Source: an uncultured Oscillospiraceae bacterium
GTDB lineage: Bacteria > Bacillota > Clostridia > Oscillospirales > Oscillospiraceae
Length of the DNA: 23,767 nt
Direction: 5' to 3'
Assembly (NCBI GenBank): GCA_910577805.1
Contig: CAJTOE010000019.1
Coordinates: forward strand, 1 to 23,767
Position 1 is the first letter of the stretch, and every line of letters begins with the position of its first letter. The position numbers were made by a program, and so were the translations under genes. Shown in pieces: positions 22,165 through 23,767 of this stretch. Under the pieces are notes generated by a model, which was not told the DNA's origin, did no database searches, and saw nothing but the letters and a program-made list of their open reading frames with translations.

Positions 22165-22489
22165 ATTGAGTCCTCCTTCGTTTATATGCCATAGACGGCG
22201 GCAGGAAATCATGTCTGATCTCCTGCCGGATGGCTCCGCCCTTGGGCGGCTGATATTCCGTTTTATGCGTTTGCGTCAGCGCGGTCCGACTCTGGGAGCC
22301 TGCGGCGTGTTCTGCTGCGTTTTTTATCAGCTGGTTTTTCAGAAATACGATCCCTTCTTCGGAATAGTCTTTCAGAAAATCATTCTCTGTATCCGGCTTT
22401 CCCCGCCATTGGTCGTATTTCTTCTTTACCTGGATAATAAATCTGCGATACTGGTTCACACCCAGCAGCCGGTACAATTTCTGTTCCAT
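22154..22489 (-). CDS. Small hypothetical ORF upstream of lacZ
   Basis: 111 residues starting MEQKLYRLLGVNQYRRFI, with GGGGGAG at a workable distance. The first 55 residues look like a real basic, helical protein. The later half is rich in Gln, Thr, Arg and Pro and less protein-like, so the reading frame may be a truncated or frameshifted remnant of a longer gene. I do not recognise the family. Its end overlaps the start of lacZ, which would let it act as a leader ORF. Moderate doubt that the product is made. Confidence 0.45.
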   Translation of the reverse strand: MEQKLYRLLGVNQYRRFIIQVKKKYDQWRGKPDTENDFLKDYSEEGIVFLKNQLIKNAAEHAAGSQSRTALTQTHKTEYQPPKGGAIRQEIRHDFLPPSMAYKRRRTQYAR

Positions 22490-22529
22490 CGGAAGCACTC
22501 CCCCTGTGAGACGGTTTCTAACTGGGTTG

Positions 22530-22535
22530 ATTATA
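22530..22535 (-). promoter_or_regulatory. Possible -10 box of the lacZ unit
   Basis: TATAAT on the minus strand, 41 bases before the small ORF start. No good -35 box is found at 16-18 bases upstream, which would fit an activator-dependent promoter. Confidence 0.45.
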
Positions 22536-22565
22536 CTATAACTGGCCGGATTTGGGAATAGAGGA

Positions 22566-22594
22566 TTTACACGCTTCTTCAAAACTGATATAAT
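22566..22594 (+). promoter_or_regulatory. Promoter of ptsH
   Basis: TTTACA (22566-22571), 17-base spacer, TATAAT (22589-22594). The transcript would carry a leader of about 270 bases with a family A repeat in it. It is divergent from the lacZ unit. Confidence 0.75.
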
Positions 22595-22676
22595 TTTCCC
22601 GGCTGGTCATACAGAACACACAGGAGGACGCACTGGATGCACAATCAGATTTTTTCGATGAAAAAGTCGAGCAGGA

Positions 22677-22813
22677 GTATCGGTAGACGCAACGATAAGC
22701 CTTCCCCCGCCAGGGGGGAAGGCCGACTCCCCCTGTCAGGGGGAGATGTCGAGCGCAGCGAGACAGAGGGAGTAGGGAGGCACCGCCGCAGGCGGTGACG
22801 GATGAGGGGGAAA
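22677..22813. repeat. Repeat family A, copy in the ptsH leader
   Basis: From GTATCGGTAGACGC through CCTTCCCCC...GGGGGAAGG and CTCCCCCTGTCAGGGGGAG to GACGGATGAGGGGGAA. From about 22696 onward it follows the right two thirds of the complete copy at 5554-5694 almost base for base, with a different last hairpin. The left TTCACCCTCATCC end is missing. Confidence 0.7.
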
Positions 22814-22868
22814 ACCCACCCCATTGACGGCATGGAAATTGAATTTTAACAGAAAGGAAGTATCCCCC

Positions 22869-23129
22869 ATGAAAGAATTCACCTACACCGTCACCGACCC
22901 CCTGGGCATCCACATCCGCTCCGCCGGTCTGCTGGCCAAAGCCGCCAAGGCGTACAGCGACACCGCAGTGACGGTCACCAAGGCCGGAACGACGGTGAAA
23001 GCCTCCCAGCTGATGAAGCTGATGGGCCTGGGTGTGAAGCAGGGCGACCAAGTCACCGTGGCCGCAGAGGGCCCTGGGGAGGAAGCGGCCATCGCCGCAA
23101 TGGAGCAGTTTTTCAAGGAAAATCTGTAA
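22869..23129 (+). CDS. ptsH: HPr phosphocarrier protein of the PTS
   Basis: 86 residues, the usual HPr length. His15 within PLGIHIRSAG is the site that takes phosphate from Enzyme I, with Arg17 beside it. Ser46 (KASQLMKLMGLG) is the regulatory site used by HPr kinase in Firmicutes for carbon catabolite control through CcpA. AAAGGAAG lies 8 bases before the ATG at 22869. A functional PTS also needs Enzyme I; only a fragment of that gene follows, so Enzyme I must be encoded elsewhere, or HPr serves regulation alone. Confidence 0.96.
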   Translation: MKEFTYTVTDPLGIHIRSAGLLAKAAKAYSDTAVTVTKAGTTVKASQLMKLMGLGVKQGDQVTVAAEGPGEEAAIAAMEQFFKENL

Positions 23130-23261
23130 ACGCCGGACAGGGGCGTTCGTTTGGGGCGGACGCTCCAGCTGGACAAATCCAAAATCTTGGGCTTTATCAC
23201 CCAGAGCGGCTCCGGCAGCAGCCACCCCGCCTTTTCCAAAGCCGCGCGAATTGACCGTTGA
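23130..23261 (+). pseudogene. ptsI: Remnant of ptsI (Enzyme I) behind ptsH
   Basis: In the same frame as ptsH, directly after its TAA, the sequence reads TPDRGVRLGRTLQLDK and then SKILGFITQSGSGSSHPAFS before a stop at 23259. This resembles the phosphohistidine region of Enzyme I, where relatives have a TAQLDK-like run, GF.T..GG.TSH and A..ARS. The SSH keeps the position of the active histidine. Only about 33 residues match and no start, N-terminal or PEP-binding domain is present, so this is read as a decayed or deleted ptsI. A short dyad, AACGCC/GGCGTT (23129-23147), lies at its start. Confidence 0.6.
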
Positions 23262-23286
23262 CATCCGACGGACAAGGCCGTAAAAT
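23258..23286 (+). promoter_or_regulatory. Promoter of the DUF1846 gene
   Basis: TTGACA (23258-23263), 17-base spacer, TAAAAT (23281-23286), 28 bases before the start codon. It overlaps the end of the ptsI remnant. Confidence 0.8.
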
Positions 23287-23313
23287 AAACGAGGAAAAAA
23301 AGGGGGAATATTC

Positions 23314-23767
23314 ATGTTTTTGGAAGGGTTTGACAATCAAAAATATCTGCAAATGCAGTCCCGGCACATCGAGGAGCGCATTGCCCATTTCGGCGGCAAG
23401 CTCTACATGGAGTTCGGCGGCAAGCTGTTTGACGACTACCATGCCTCCCGTGTTCTGCCGGGCTTCGAGCCGGACAGCAAAATCCGGATGCTGGCGGAAA
23501 TGCGGGATAAGGCGGAGATCATCCTGGTCATCAACGCCGCCGACATCGAGAACAACAAGGTCCGGGGCGACCTGGGCATACCCTACGACAGCGACGTGCT
23601 CCGGCTCATCGACGCGTTCCGGGCCATGGACCTGTATGTCGGCAGCGTAGTGGTCACCCGGTACAAGGGCCAGTCTGCCGCCGACGCGTTCCAGACCCGT
23701 CTGGAGCGGTTAGGCGTGCGGGTCTACCGTCACTACCCCATCGACGGCTACCCCCACAACATCGCCC
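23314..23767 (+). CDS. DUF1846 family protein, 3' end beyond window
   Basis: The first 151 codons are visible and open to the edge. The protein begins MFLEGFDNQKYLQMQSRHIE and continues with FGGKLYMEFGGKLFDDYHAS, RVLPGFEPDSKIRML, INAADIENNKVRGDLGI and YRHYPIDGYP, runs characteristic of the DUF1846 family (full length about 500 residues). Structures of relatives show a P-loop-like and Rossmann-type arrangement, but the reaction is not firmly known. AGGGGG lies 8 bases before the ATG. It has its own promoter. Confidence 0.92.
   Translation, partial: MFLEGFDNQKYLQMQSRHIEERIAHFGGKLYMEFGGKLFDDYHASRVLPGFEPDSKIRMLAEMRDKAEIILVINAADIENNKVRGDLGIPYDSDVLRLIDAFRAMDLYVGSVVVTRYKGQSAADAFQTRLERLGVRVYRHYPIDGYPHNIA

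Noticed and set aside
22636..22800. Leader peptide starting MHNQIFSMKK after AGGAGG before ptsH
   Set aside because: The frame runs straight into the family A repeat and becomes Arg/Gly-rich; the overlapping frame with better composition has only a CTG start. Too weak to list.

Overview
The window looks like chromosome of a GC-rich, Gram-positive gut clostridium, probably Oscillospiraceae/Ruminococcaceae (Flavonifractor, Lawsonibacter or Oscillibacter type). This is inferred from about 60% GC coding DNA with strong AGGAGG ribosome sites, a T-box leader, the CXXC/4Fe-4S redox cassette typical of Clostridia, an HPr with Ser46, a DUF1846 protein, and a dense family of short palindromic intergenic repeats of a kind common in these genomes. 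No rRNA, tRNA, CRISPR array, transposase or phage gene was seen.

Layout. 1-1742 (-): a sensor histidine kinase cut by the window edge. 2018-4381 (+): a tyrosine-type T-box leader, then a DMT/EamA transporter and tyrS with an ATGA overlap. 4438-5359 (-): an AT-richer LytTR regulator plus DUF3021 membrane protein. 5723-9047 (-): one probable transcription unit of a uridine-kinase-like nucleoside kinase, a TlpA-like lipoprotein, a 48-residue CXXC protein and a polyferredoxin membrane protein. 9289-10089 (-): a DUF4230 protein with a long, apparently structured leader. 10497-11879 (+): a diguanylate cyclase whose membrane part resembles an ECF-transporter S component. 11925-12977: a repeat-rich region in which two 152-bp direct repeats flank two small genes. 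13013-14549 (-): an ECF sigma factor and its zinc-finger anti-sigma factor. 14853-19273 (-): sbcD-sbcC. 19390-22489 (-): a GH2 beta-galactosidase preceded by a small unknown ORF. 22566-23261 (+): ptsH (HPr), followed in frame by a short decayed piece of ptsI. 23314-end (+): a DUF1846 protein, cut by the edge.

How the parts fit. Tyrosine supply is the clearest circuit: uncharged tRNA-Tyr should stabilise the antiterminator and switch on both the transporter and TyrRS, which points to an aromatic amino acid carrier. The redox block combines a surface thioredoxin-fold lipoprotein with a membrane Fe-S protein. sbcDC is a normal DNA-end-processing pair, but its -35 box lies inside a perfect 17-bp inverted repeat. 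The sugar-related part has lacZ and ptsH transcribed divergently, with a remnant of the Enzyme I gene behind ptsH.

The items most worth a second look are the S-component/GGDEF fusion, the T-box-controlled transporter, the DUF4230 leader, the direct-repeat cassette and the ptsI remnant. All assignments come from reading the sequence; no database search was run.
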